From Namhaeicola litoreus (GTDB taxonomy: Bacteria; Bacteroidota; Bacteroidia; Flavobacteriales; Flavobacteriaceae), in contig NZ_JBHTMY010000003.1 in the NCBI RefSeq assembly GCF_042679565.1, forward strand, positions 248,001-312,000: DNA of 64,000 nt, read 5' to 3'. Positions 49,483 through 57,202 of the stretch are shown here, in pieces. Positions within the stretch are counted from its first letter, which is position 1. Each line of letters opens with the position of its first letter. The position numbers and the translations under genes were made by a program. The notes beneath the pieces are model-generated. The model did no database searches and was not told where the DNA came from. It saw nothing but the letters and a program-made list of their open reading frames with translations.

Positions 49483-50243
49483 TTCTCCTTCATATAGACT
49501 TCACGTACTTTTTTAAATAAATTTGAAGAATAAACAAAATTGGTTACGGCTTTATTATCAGTTTTAAAGATAGTTTGATCCGAACCTTCCCAAACTTTTA
49601 AGCCATCTTTCAAGAAGATGATTTTTTCACCAATTTCCATCACAGAGTTCATGTCGTGGGTATTTATTACTGTAATCATTTGATATTCATCAGTAATTTC
49701 CTTAATTAAGTTGTCTATAATAATGGCAGTTCTAGGGTCTAAGCCTGAATTGGGTTCATCGCAAAATAAGTATTTTGGATTCATAACAATAGCTCTGGCA
49801 ATGGCGACTCTTTTTTGCATGCCTCCGGATAATTCTGCCGGATATTTTTTATTTACATTTTCTAGGTTCACTCTTTTTAGCACGAAATTAACTCGTTCTA
49901 ACATCTCCTCTTTGCTTTGATCTGTAAACATTTTTAGAGGAAACATAATATTGTCTTCAATTGTTTCAGAGTCAAATAACGCTCCACTTTGAAAAACCAT
50001 CCCCATTTCCTTTCTCAATTCTCTTTTCTTACTAATATCCATTTCAATATAAGACCTTCCATCGTAAGAGATGTCTCCCTGGTCCGGTTCAAAAAGACCT
50101 AATAAACACTTTAAAAAAACTGTTTTTCCCGAGCCACTTGCACCAATAATAAGACTTGTTTCACCTTGATTAAAAGTAGCACTTATGCCTTTTAAAACAT
50201 GGTTATCATCAAATGATTTGAATAAATTTTTTACTTCTATCAT
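49479..50243 (-). CDS. ABC transporter ATP-binding protein, MlaF-like
   Basis: A 254-residue ATPase: Walker A GASGSGKT (34-41), signature LSGGMQKRVAIARA, Walker B YLFCDEPNSGLDP, H-loop NTHDM. The EPNSGLDP and GMQKR patterns belong to the MlaF/Ttg2A class, which energises phospholipid movement between inner and outer membranes with an MlaE permease. Starts on the last base of the permease gene, so translation is coupled. No MlaD (MCE) gene is adjacent; in Bacteroidota it is often elsewhere. Confidence 0.92.
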   Translation of the reverse strand: MIEVKNLFKSFDDNHVLKGISATFNQGETSLIIGASGSGKTVFLKCLLGLFEPDQGDISYDGRSYIEMDISKKRELRKEMGMVFQSGALFDSETIEDNIMFPLKMFTDQSKEEMLERVNFVLKRVNLENVNKKYPAELSGGMQKRVAIARAIVMNPKYLFCDEPNSGLDPRTAIIIDNLIKEITDEYQMITVINTHDMNSVMEIGEKIIFLKDGLKVWEGSDQTIFKTDNKAVTNFVYSSNLFKKVREVYMKEN

Positions 50244-50983
50244 TAGCCAAGCAACATTTGAGTTAAGAAATAATTAAAAACAATAATGACCACACTGGTC
50301 CAAACTACTGCCTGTGTACTTGCTTTTCCCACTTCAATAGATCCACCTTTTACATAGTAGCCAAAATAGGAGGGTATTGTAGCGATAATAAAGGCAAAAA
50401 ACATGGTTTTTGTTAACGCATACCGAATTAAATAAGGCTTAAAATCTAACCGAATTCCCTCTACATAATCGCTTACAGAGAACAGACCTGTTACTAAACC
50501 TGAAACATATCCACCAAAAATTCCAAGTATCATCGCTAAAACCACCAAAAAAGGATAAAAACTAACAGCCGCAATAATTTTGGGTAAAACTAAATGGTTT
50601 AGCGTATTTACTCCCATAACTTCTAAGGCGTCAATTTGTTCAGTTACGCGCATTGTTCCGATGCTTGAGGTGATGTAAGAGCCTACTTTTCCGGCCAAAA
50701 TTATCGACATAAATGTAGGAGCAAATTCAAGAATTATCGACCTTTTTGTGGCAAAGCCAATTAAATACTTTGGAATCCAGGGGTTATCTACATTTAATCC
50801 TGTTTGTATTGCCACAACTCCACCTACAAAAAAAGAAATAAAAGCGACTATTCCTAATGATTTTAATCCAAGCTCTTCAATTTCTCTAAATAGGTTTTCT
50901 CTAAAAATAGATGCTTTTTGAGGTCTCTTAAAAACCTGGCCAAGCATAATAAAATATTTTCCTATGTTGTGTAGATAATTCAT
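50243..50983 (-). CDS. MlaE-family ABC permease
   Basis: A 246-residue permease with the MlaE pattern: an amphipathic N-terminal region (FRENLFREIEELGLKSL), SFFVGGVVAIQTG, then GKVGSYITSSIGTMRVTEQIDALEVMGVNTLNHLVLPK, the characteristic EQIDALEVMG cytoplasmic loop, and four or five further helices. Works in lipid transport at the inner membrane with the downstream ATPase. It is the first gene of the pair; upstream is the divergent pafA gene. Confidence 0.93.
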   Translation of the reverse strand: MNYLHNIGKYFIMLGQVFKRPQKASIFRENLFREIEELGLKSLGIVAFISFFVGGVVAIQTGLNVDNPWIPKYLIGFATKRSIILEFAPTFMSIILAGKVGSYITSSIGTMRVTEQIDALEVMGVNTLNHLVLPKIIAAVSFYPFLVVLAMILGIFGGYVSGLVTGLFSVSDYVEGIRLDFKPYLIRYALTKTMFFAFIIATIPSYFGYYVKGGSIEVGKASTQAVVWTSVVIIVFNYFLTQMLLG

Positions 50984-51068
50984 TGCTGATTTAAACAGCT
51001 AAAATATTAAAAAAAGAGCAGGCATAAAGAAGTATCTCATTTTTTAAAATAATAAAAATTTGTCTAGG

Positions 51069-51076
51069 TATATTTG
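51069..51076 (+). promoter_or_regulatory. Possible -7 box of pafA
   Basis: TATATTTG fits TAnnTTTG and ends 18 bases before the start codon. The -33 region lacks a clear TTG. A Pho-type operator is not obvious. Confidence 0.45.
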
Positions 51077-51094
51077 CAGAAAATTTAATGTAAA

Positions 51095-52711
51095 ATGAAG
51101 AATGTTATTATTGGCTTGCTCTTGTTTTGTGCTACAATGTCTTTTGGTCAAGTTAGTCTCGTAGACCAACGACCAAAATTAGTAGTAGGGATTGTTGTTG
51201 ACCAAATGCGGTATGACTATCTCACAAGATATTATGATAAATTTGGTGATGATGGATTTAAACGTTTGATGAATGATGGTTTTAATTGTGAGAATGCACA
51301 TTTTAACTACATTCCTACCTATACAGCCGTCGGTCATAGTGCCATTTATACAGGGAGTACACCAAGCGTAAACGGAATTATCGGCAACAATTGGTATGAT
51401 AAATCGGCTAAAAAATCAATTTATTGTGTAGACGATGAAAATTACACAACTGTTGGAGGGGACTCAGGAGGTAATAAATCTCCTGTCAGATTATTAACTA
51501 CTACGGTAACAGATGAATTGCAGTTGACGCAAATGAAAGGCGGAAAAGTTATTTCAATCAGTTTAAAAGACAGGTCGGCTATTCTACCTGGAGGTCATAT
51601 GGCAAATGCTGCTTATTGGTTCGAAAATAAATTCATTACCAGTACTTATTATATGAGTGAGTTACCTAAATGGGTTGAATCTTTTAATAAAAAGGATTTT
51701 GCGCAAAAATATTTAAAAGGAAAATGGGAAACACTTTATCCAATCAAACAATACACTGAAAGCATTGCAGATGATAATGAGTTTGAGCAACCATATAATG
51801 GCCAAGAAAAGCCTGTTTTTCCCTATGATCTTAGATCTTTGCAAGAGGCTAATGGTGGAAACAATATGATCAAAGCAACACCTTTTGGAAATTCTATTTT
51901 GATTGATTTTGCAAAGGCTGCGATAGAAAGTGAAAAGTTGGGAAAAAATAATGTAACCGACTTTTTAGCGATCAGTTTTTCTAGTCCTGATTATATTGGC
52001 CATCAATTTGGAGTAGATTCCAAAGAGGTAGAGGATACATATATCAGGTTAGATAAAGAATTAGGAGATTTTTTAAGATTTTTAGATAAGCAAATAGGTG
52101 ATAATTATACGTTATTCTTAACAGCAGATCACGCTGCCGTACAAGTTCCAGCTTACCTCAGTTCTTTAAAAATCCCGAGTGGATATATTAATTCGGCAGA
52201 GTTTAAAAAAGAGGTTGAAGATTTTTGTAAGACAAGGTTCGGTTCAGATCATTTGATTGAGGATTTTAGTAATTTTCAAATATTTCTTAATAAAGAGGAA
52301 TTGAAGCGACTGAAATTAGATCAAAATGAAGTGAGTCAAATTTTAGCTGATTTTGTAATTGAATTTAATTGGGTTTTAAGAGTTGTCGATGCAAAAAATC
52401 TTCAAAATAATCTTTACCAAGACAGATTAATGCAATTTCTAAAGAATGGGTGTAATCAGAAATTATCGGGTGATGTCATGTTGATTCCTAAACCTGCAAC
52501 AATTTCGCATGCAAGGAAAGGTACGACGCATGGTTCAGGATTTACGTATGATACGCACGTACCTATTTTGTTTTATGGTAAGGGAATTAAAAAAGGAAAA
52601 AGCAGGAGGTTCATTCCTATTGTTGATATCGCGCCCACTATATCGAATTTACTGAAAATCTCTTATCCAAATGGAAACGAGGGCGATGTTATAGAAGAAG
52701 CCTTGAAGTAA
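51095..52711 (+). CDS. pafA: Alkaline phosphatase, PafA type
   Basis: A 538-residue exported phosphatase: signal peptide (about 19 residues, CATMSFGQ), then VVGIVVDQMRYDYL (metal-binding Asp), YIPTYTAVGHSAIYTG with the nucleophile Thr77, VISISLKDRSAILPGGH (Lys and Arg of the active site), SSPDYIGHQFG (metal ligands Asp, His) and TADHAAV (Asp, His). This is the calcium-tolerant, phosphate-insensitive PafA group of Bacteroidota, which releases phosphate from many esters in the periplasm. Monocistronic, with terminator. Confidence 0.93.
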   Translation: MKNVIIGLLLFCATMSFGQVSLVDQRPKLVVGIVVDQMRYDYLTRYYDKFGDDGFKRLMNDGFNCENAHFNYIPTYTAVGHSAIYTGSTPSVNGIIGNNWYDKSAKKSIYCVDDENYTTVGGDSGGNKSPVRLLTTTVTDELQLTQMKGGKVISISLKDRSAILPGGHMANAAYWFENKFITSTYYMSELPKWVESFNKKDFAQKYLKGKWETLYPIKQYTESIADDNEFEQPYNGQEKPVFPYDLRSLQEANGGNNMIKATPFGNSILIDFAKAAIESEKLGKNNVTDFLAISFSSPDYIGHQFGVDSKEVEDTYIRLDKELGDFLRFLDKQIGDNYTLFLTADHAAVQVPAYLSSLKIPSGYINSAEFKKEVEDFCKTRFGSDHLIEDFSNFQIFLNKEELKRLKLDQNEVSQILADFVIEFNWVLRVVDAKNLQNNLYQDRLMQFLKNGCNQKLSGDVMLIPKPATISHARKGTTHGSGFTYDTHVPILFYGKGIKKGKSRRFIPIVDIAPTISNLLKISYPNGNEGDVIEEALK

Positions 52712-52737
52712 AAAATTTATAAAAATATTGTTAAATC

Positions 52738-52765
52738 AAAAAACTCTCCCAAAGGAGAGTTTTTC
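52738..52765 (+). terminator. Intrinsic terminator of pafA
   Basis: A 10-bp stem AAAACTCTCC/GGAGAGTTTT with the loop CAAA, followed by TTCTTCTTT; located 29 bases past the pafA stop codon. The remaining 195 bases up to the DUF481 gene are A/T-rich, and I see nothing else in them. Confidence 0.88.
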
Positions 52766-52959
52766 TTCTTTAACAATAACAATTTTCCCAAGTTTTATTA
52801 AATAAAAACTTCTGAGATTATAAAACGACAATAGCTTTTTTATATTGTTGAAAAAACAGAAAATAACGGTTTTTTTTTCATTCATTTTTTAAACTAAATG
52901 AAAACTGAAAAGGGGATAATTGATTTATAGGAGTTTAACGTAAAAATTGACCATATACT

Positions 52960-53712
52960 TTAATCAAAGGAATAACTTATCCCATTGAGTAATTGATATT
53001 GAGTATTAGGAATACCAATTGCAGGTGCTATATCATAATCTAGAATATAGGTAATTACAAAATTCAATTTTTCAAAAATTTTTATCGTAGCAGAATTATG
53101 GCTATAAATTCGATAATCTGAAAAAGCATCAATTCTGGGTTGATAAAATGTTGTGCTGGCCAAAGCAATATTATCTGTGGGTAAATATCTCAAAGCTAAG
53201 TAAAAACTAAATCTCCAATCATCGTTATAAATAGGCTGAACATCTTTTATTTTTTCATGCTCAAACATGATGATGGTACCTAAATACGACTTGAATTTAT
53301 CTTCCTCTTTCAATACAAATCTGGGTCCAGCCCCTGTTAGCTGTCTTTGATCAATTAAAGCGATAGAATTGTATTGCGATTGAAAAAACGCTTCAAGAAT
53401 AATTTTTGGTTTCCAGTAATAGTTGTATCTAAAATGGTTTGTACCATTATTAATATTTTCAGAATCATCTACTTTCTGATAAGCGAGATTATTAATAAAA
53501 AAAATGAGGTGATCGTTTTTTCTAAATTGAATATAAGCCGTACTTCCAAATGCAAAAATGTTCTTGGTGTTTTTTGTCATTTTCAAATTGAGACCAATAG
53601 AACCTGCAAAACCTTGGTTTTCTGTGTCTAATCGCATGTGTTCTATGTCAATAACTTGTGAAAAAAGAGGTGCGCTAAAAATTGTTAGCAAGGAAAGTAT
53701 TAATTTCTTCAT
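52960..53712 (-). CDS. DUF481-like outer-membrane protein
   Basis: A 250-residue exported protein: signal peptide (MKKLILSLLTIFSAPLFSQ), followed by repeated short amphipathic strands with aromatic ends (FRYNYYWKPKIILEAFFQSQYN, YLPTDNIALASTTFYQPR) and a final SYSF-type strand, the layout of DUF481 beta-barrels in the outer membrane. The function of the family is unknown; salt-induced members have been mentioned for other bacteria. It starts 17 bases behind the DUF4252-like gene and is co-transcribed with it. Confidence 0.7.
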   Translation of the reverse strand: MKKLILSLLTIFSAPLFSQVIDIEHMRLDTENQGFAGSIGLNLKMTKNTKNIFAFGSTAYIQFRKNDHLIFFINNLAYQKVDDSENINNGTNHFRYNYYWKPKIILEAFFQSQYNSIALIDQRQLTGAGPRFVLKEEDKFKSYLGTIIMFEHEKIKDVQPIYNDDWRFSFYLALRYLPTDNIALASTTFYQPRIDAFSDYRIYSHNSATIKIFEKLNFVITYILDYDIAPAIGIPNTQYQLLNGISYSFD

Positions 53713-53729
53713 TCTGTATGTTCAATCAT

Positions 53730-54206
53730 TTATCTACCTAAAGATTCAAAGTCTTCAGTTTCAGCTAAGCGATTGATTTTTTCGGTGTCAAAATTCCCTT
53801 TTAAATACATCACATAATGATCATTTTCTTTATGGCTGTGAAGAATAACTTCTTTAATTACATTTCCTTTTTCCTTCACAGATACTGATATATTCTTTCC
53901 ATTCTCATTTTTTCTGACAACATCTTTATAGTTTTTAGTAATCGAGTTTAACTCTTGTGTAATCTGTTGATCCTGACCTACACTGCAATCCTTAAATGAG
54001 ATAGATCGGAAATCATCCACATCCCCTACAATTTCACTGAGTTCTGGAGAAACATTTTTTACAGCATTTTTCAAAAAGGTAGGTAATTGAAAAGATGAAG
54101 CGTTCGGATCATTTTTATGATTGTCGTAAAAACTTTCAATAGATTGATAAGATGAACAGTTGACAAATAAAATGATAGAAACTAGAACTAGATAGATATT
54201 TTTCAT
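53730..54206 (-). CDS. Small lipoprotein, DUF4252-like
   Basis: A 158-residue predicted lipoprotein: signal ending FVNC (Cys at 17), then SSYQSIESFYDNHKNDPNASSFQLPTFLKNAV and a C-terminal part with an alternating strand pattern (ISVSVKEKGNVIKEVILH, HYVMYLKGNF). The order of a short helical region followed by an autotransport-like strand region is similar to DUF4252 lipoproteins, which I cannot confirm. No catalytic residues are evident. First gene of a pair with the DUF481-like gene. Confidence 0.6.
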   Translation of the reverse strand: MKNIYLVLVSIILFVNCSSYQSIESFYDNHKNDPNASSFQLPTFLKNAVKNVSPELSEIVGDVDDFRSISFKDCSVGQDQQITQELNSITKNYKDVVRKNENGKNISVSVKEKGNVIKEVILHSHKENDHYVMYLKGNFDTEKINRLAETEDFESLGR

Positions 54207-54228
54207 CGGTTTTATGTTGGTTGAAAAA

Positions 54229-54236
54229 CAAATTTA
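54229..54236 (-). promoter_or_regulatory. Possible -7 box of the lipoprotein/DUF481 pair
   Basis: On the minus strand TAAATTTG matches TAnnTTTG and ends 22 bases before the lipoprotein start codon. There is no clear -33 TTG at the expected distance. Confidence 0.4.
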
Positions 54237-54321
54237 GCAACTTTGGTAAAATTCCGGTCCTATTTAACTGAATAAATATTGCTTAATTTGCAAAACACAT
54301 AACACAAAATACATTTTATTG

Positions 54322-55203
54322 ATGAAAAATATTGTTTTAACATTTCTTAATTTGGCCCTATTCATTCCTTTAATGGCACAACAAAATCCAGCATATCAAA
54401 TTTTTGATTTTAAAGGCAAGCAGACGGAGTACAATGAGATGCTTAAAGAACTGGCTAAATCGGATATGGTCTTTTTTGGAGAACACCACGATAATCCTAT
54501 TTCACATTGGTTGGAATTAGAGGTAACACAGGGCTTGTTCGAAAAAACGAAAGGGAAACTCATATTGGGAGCAGAAATGTTCGAAAATGGTAATCAATTA
54601 GTTTTAAACGAATACTTATCAGGCTTTTACGAAGAAGATAAAATGATGCCAGAGGTCACACAGTTATGGTCAAATTATGAAACCGATTATAGGGCCTTAG
54701 TTCAATTCGCGAAAGAAAATAAAATTCCTTTTATCGCTACGAATATTCCACGTAGATATGCTTCTATGATCTATAAAGGAGGTATCGAGGCGTTAGACCA
54801 ACTTAGTCCTGAAGCAAAAAGAATGATTGGTCCTGAGCTTAAAAAATATTTCGATCCCACCGTGAAAGCATATGCAGAGATGAAAGATCAAATGGGGGGC
54901 CATGTTCCTCCTAACATGTTGAACATTCAAATTTCACAAGCCTCAAAAGATGCGACAATGGCGCATTTTATAATTAATAGCTACGAAAAAAAACACGTTT
55001 TTTTACACTATAATGGATCTTACCATTCTGATAACGATCAGGGCATCATATGGTGGATTAATAAGATTAAACCGGGCTATGACATCATGTCAATTACAAC
55101 GGTCAATAAAAGTGATTGGGACAAAATGGATGAGAACGAAAAAAGGGAACGGGCAGATTATTACGTAGTTGTTCCAGACAATATGCCTAGATCGAAAAGA
55201 TAA
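54322..55203 (+). CDS. ChaN-like haem-binding family protein
   Basis: A 293-residue exported protein from ATG 54322 (the frame could also start at a TTG one codon earlier). Signal peptide (MKNIVLTFLNLALFIPLMAQ), then the ChaN/DUF399 signature: DMVFFGEHHDNPISHWLELEV, GAEMFENGNQLVLNEYLSG, ATNIPRRYASMIYKGG and the H-containing HYNGSYHSDNDQGIIWW. Campylobacter ChaN binds two haem groups in a cofacial arrangement and is iron-regulated. Bacteroidota members are periplasmic or lipid-anchored. No iron-uptake gene is adjacent. Confidence 0.85.
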   Translation: MKNIVLTFLNLALFIPLMAQQNPAYQIFDFKGKQTEYNEMLKELAKSDMVFFGEHHDNPISHWLELEVTQGLFEKTKGKLILGAEMFENGNQLVLNEYLSGFYEEDKMMPEVTQLWSNYETDYRALVQFAKENKIPFIATNIPRRYASMIYKGGIEALDQLSPEAKRMIGPELKKYFDPTVKAYAEMKDQMGGHVPPNMLNIQISQASKDATMAHFIINSYEKKHVFLHYNGSYHSDNDQGIIWWINKIKPGYDIMSITTVNKSDWDKMDENEKRERADYYVVVPDNMPRSKR

Positions 55204-55208
55204 AGTTT

Positions 55209-55240
55209 GTTGATAAACAGTAGCTTATCAACATTTTTTA
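55209..55240 (+). terminator. Intrinsic terminator of the ChaN-like gene
   Basis: Eight-bp stem GTTGATAA/TTATCAAC with an 8-base loop, followed by ATTTTTTATATTTTT; begins five bases past the stop codon. The stem is A/T-rich, so its strength is moderate. Confidence 0.75.
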
Positions 55241-55261
55241 TATTTTTACAAAAAATCCTAG

Positions 55262-56044
55262 ATGCTCAAAAGTTTAAAAAAGGCATTTTTAGTTAGTGTC
55301 ATTCTTTGCTACATCAGTTGTTCTTCCGATAGCCAAAATGAGCCAAAGGCTGCATTTAAATTTGGTTCAGAGGTTGTTCATCAATGGATAGAGGTAGAGA
55401 TAATCAATAAATCCCAAGAGGCTTCCGATATTTCTTATGAAGTAGAAGGAGGTGATTTTGTTTTTGTTGATAAGTATAAGGCCATTCAATTTTTGGAGGC
55501 TACAACTTATTCAGTGACTCAAAAGGTAAAAAACGGGAGTGGGGTAGATTCATTTACATTAGAAATTGATGTACAGCAACCTGAGAATTTTTTTATACTG
55601 GATAATGAGAAGTTTTTTACTAATAATATTGCAGAATTAGAAAAGGACGGTTTCGAGGTAAATTACATCAAAATATTTGGTGAGAATCAAATACAAGAAA
55701 AACCAAACCTTTTAATGCTTTATGCAAATTTTGGAAAAAACCCCATAGAGGGTCAATATTATTATAACAATACAGGAGAGATTGGAACCTATGATGCGGT
55801 GGTTAAAGCAGAAATTAAGAATAACCAATTCGAATGGACAACAAAGGGAAATGGATCAAATGAGTTGCTAACGATTGAATTGGTTTATGAAGACAAAAAA
55901 GATCCTAAGAATAATGCTTATCATATTACATTGCCAAACTACGATTTAAATTATGGTGAGTATGTTTTCTTTCCAGAATACTATTTTAAAAGTTTTGGAA
56001 ATAAAAAACTTGCCTTAGATTATATAGGTATAGTTAAGAGGTAA
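55262..56044 (+). CDS. Hypothetical lipoprotein with PKD/Ig-like domain
   Basis: A 260-residue predicted lipoprotein, signal ending YISC (Cys at 20). Residues about 30-105 resemble a PKD-like beta-sandwich (EPKAAFKFGSEVVHQWIEVEI, ATTYSVTQKVKNGSGVDSFTLEI), as in many Bacteroidota surface lipoproteins; the rest has no match I know. No enzymatic motif. It lies after a terminator and before the sugar-acid locus; the 142-base gap to the lactonase gene suggests it is not part of that operon. Confidence 0.65.
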   Translation: MLKSLKKAFLVSVILCYISCSSDSQNEPKAAFKFGSEVVHQWIEVEIINKSQEASDISYEVEGGDFVFVDKYKAIQFLEATTYSVTQKVKNGSGVDSFTLEIDVQQPENFFILDNEKFFTNNIAELEKDGFEVNYIKIFGENQIQEKPNLLMLYANFGKNPIEGQYYYNNTGEIGTYDAVVKAEIKNNQFEWTTKGNGSNELLTIELVYEDKKDPKNNAYHITLPNYDLNYGEYVFFPEYYFKSFGNKKLALDYIGIVKR

Positions 56045-56186
56045 ATATTTCAATTTGCAAATTGTCTTGATTGAAAAGTATTAATAGAAAATATTTATTC
56101 AATTATTTTTTGACAATTTTATATCAAACAGTCCTGTCATTTACTTTTAATTTTAAAGCCTCTAAACCTAACTGGAGATTATTCAT

Positions 56187-57176
56187 ATGAAAAGTTACTT
56201 CAAAACAAATGTTTTGCGGATAGTTTATTTAATTATTGTTCTAGCATTATTCTCATTTATAAATTTGAAAACAGCAAATAACCGAAGCACCGAGGTAAAA
56301 AAGGCAGAATTACTTTATCAGACTCAAGCACAACTGGGTGAGGGAGCTTTTTGGGATTATCAAAACCAAATATTTTTTTGGGTAGATATTGAAGGGAAAC
56401 AGCTGCATTATTTCAATCCTAAAACAAGTAAAGATAATTTTATAGAAATGCCATCCAGAATAGGAACGGTTGTACCCATAGAAAAGAATAAGGTTGTAGT
56501 TGCCCTTGAAGACGGAATTTACGAGGTTGATTTGTCTAATAATCATATTTTTAGATTTTCAGATATAGAATCCACCTTAACTGACAACCGTTTTAATGAT
56601 GGGAAATGTGATCCTGCCGGTAATTTATGGGTTGGCTCTATGCACCTTAACCAAGAGAAAGGAAAGGCTAAACTGTACAAAATAGACAGTCAGGGAAATG
56701 CTACAACAATGTTGGAGAATGTAACAATATCCAATGGCATTGTCTGGTCGAGCGATAAAAAAACGATGTACTACATAGATACCCCGACTAAAAAAATAAT
56801 GGCTTACGATTTCGATGTGGAGGCACAAACCATATCCAACGAAAGAGTTGCGGTGGAAGTTGATGAAAAATTAGGATTTCCGGATGGTATGGCAATTGAT
56901 GAAAATGATCACTTATGGGTGGGTATGTGGAATGGAAATGCTGTACTTTGTTTTGATCCAATTTCTGGCAAGGTTATCGACAGAATAGAAGTTCCTGCTC
57001 ATAATGTTACCTCATGTGCTTTTGGCGGAGAGAATTTAGAGATGCTTTATATTACCTCTGCAAGTATAGATATGACCGAAACGGAAAAGAAGAAATTTCC
57101 ATTGGCGGGTTCATTATTTGTAGCCAAACCTGGTGTTAAGGGGGTAAAAAGCACATTTTTTAAAAAAGGTGAATAA
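56187..57176 (+). CDS. Exported SMP-30/gluconolactonase family lactonase
   Basis: A 329-residue SMP-30-type beta-propeller enzyme, with an N-terminal hydrophobic segment (RIVYLIIVLALFSFINL, about 11-27) that exports or anchors it. Metal-binding and catalytic positions are kept: LGEGAFWD (Glu), SNGIVWSSDKKTMYYIDT (Asn) and LGFPDGMAIDENDHLWVGMWNG (Asp, with the proton-accepting Asp in the same segment). Such enzymes open aldono-lactones, in particular glucono-1,5-lactone. It begins the run lactonase, GH3, gluconokinase/6PGDH, GntP; the next gene starts 26 bases later. Calcium or zinc is needed in relatives. Confidence 0.87.
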   Translation: MKSYFKTNVLRIVYLIIVLALFSFINLKTANNRSTEVKKAELLYQTQAQLGEGAFWDYQNQIFFWVDIEGKQLHYFNPKTSKDNFIEMPSRIGTVVPIEKNKVVVALEDGIYEVDLSNNHIFRFSDIESTLTDNRFNDGKCDPAGNLWVGSMHLNQEKGKAKLYKIDSQGNATTMLENVTISNGIVWSSDKKTMYYIDTPTKKIMAYDFDVEAQTISNERVAVEVDEKLGFPDGMAIDENDHLWVGMWNGNAVLCFDPISGKVIDRIEVPAHNVTSCAFGGENLEMLYITSASIDMTETEKKKFPLAGSLFVAKPGVKGVKSTFFKKGE

Positions 57177-57202
57177 AAATTAATCTTGCATTAAATCAAT
57201 AA

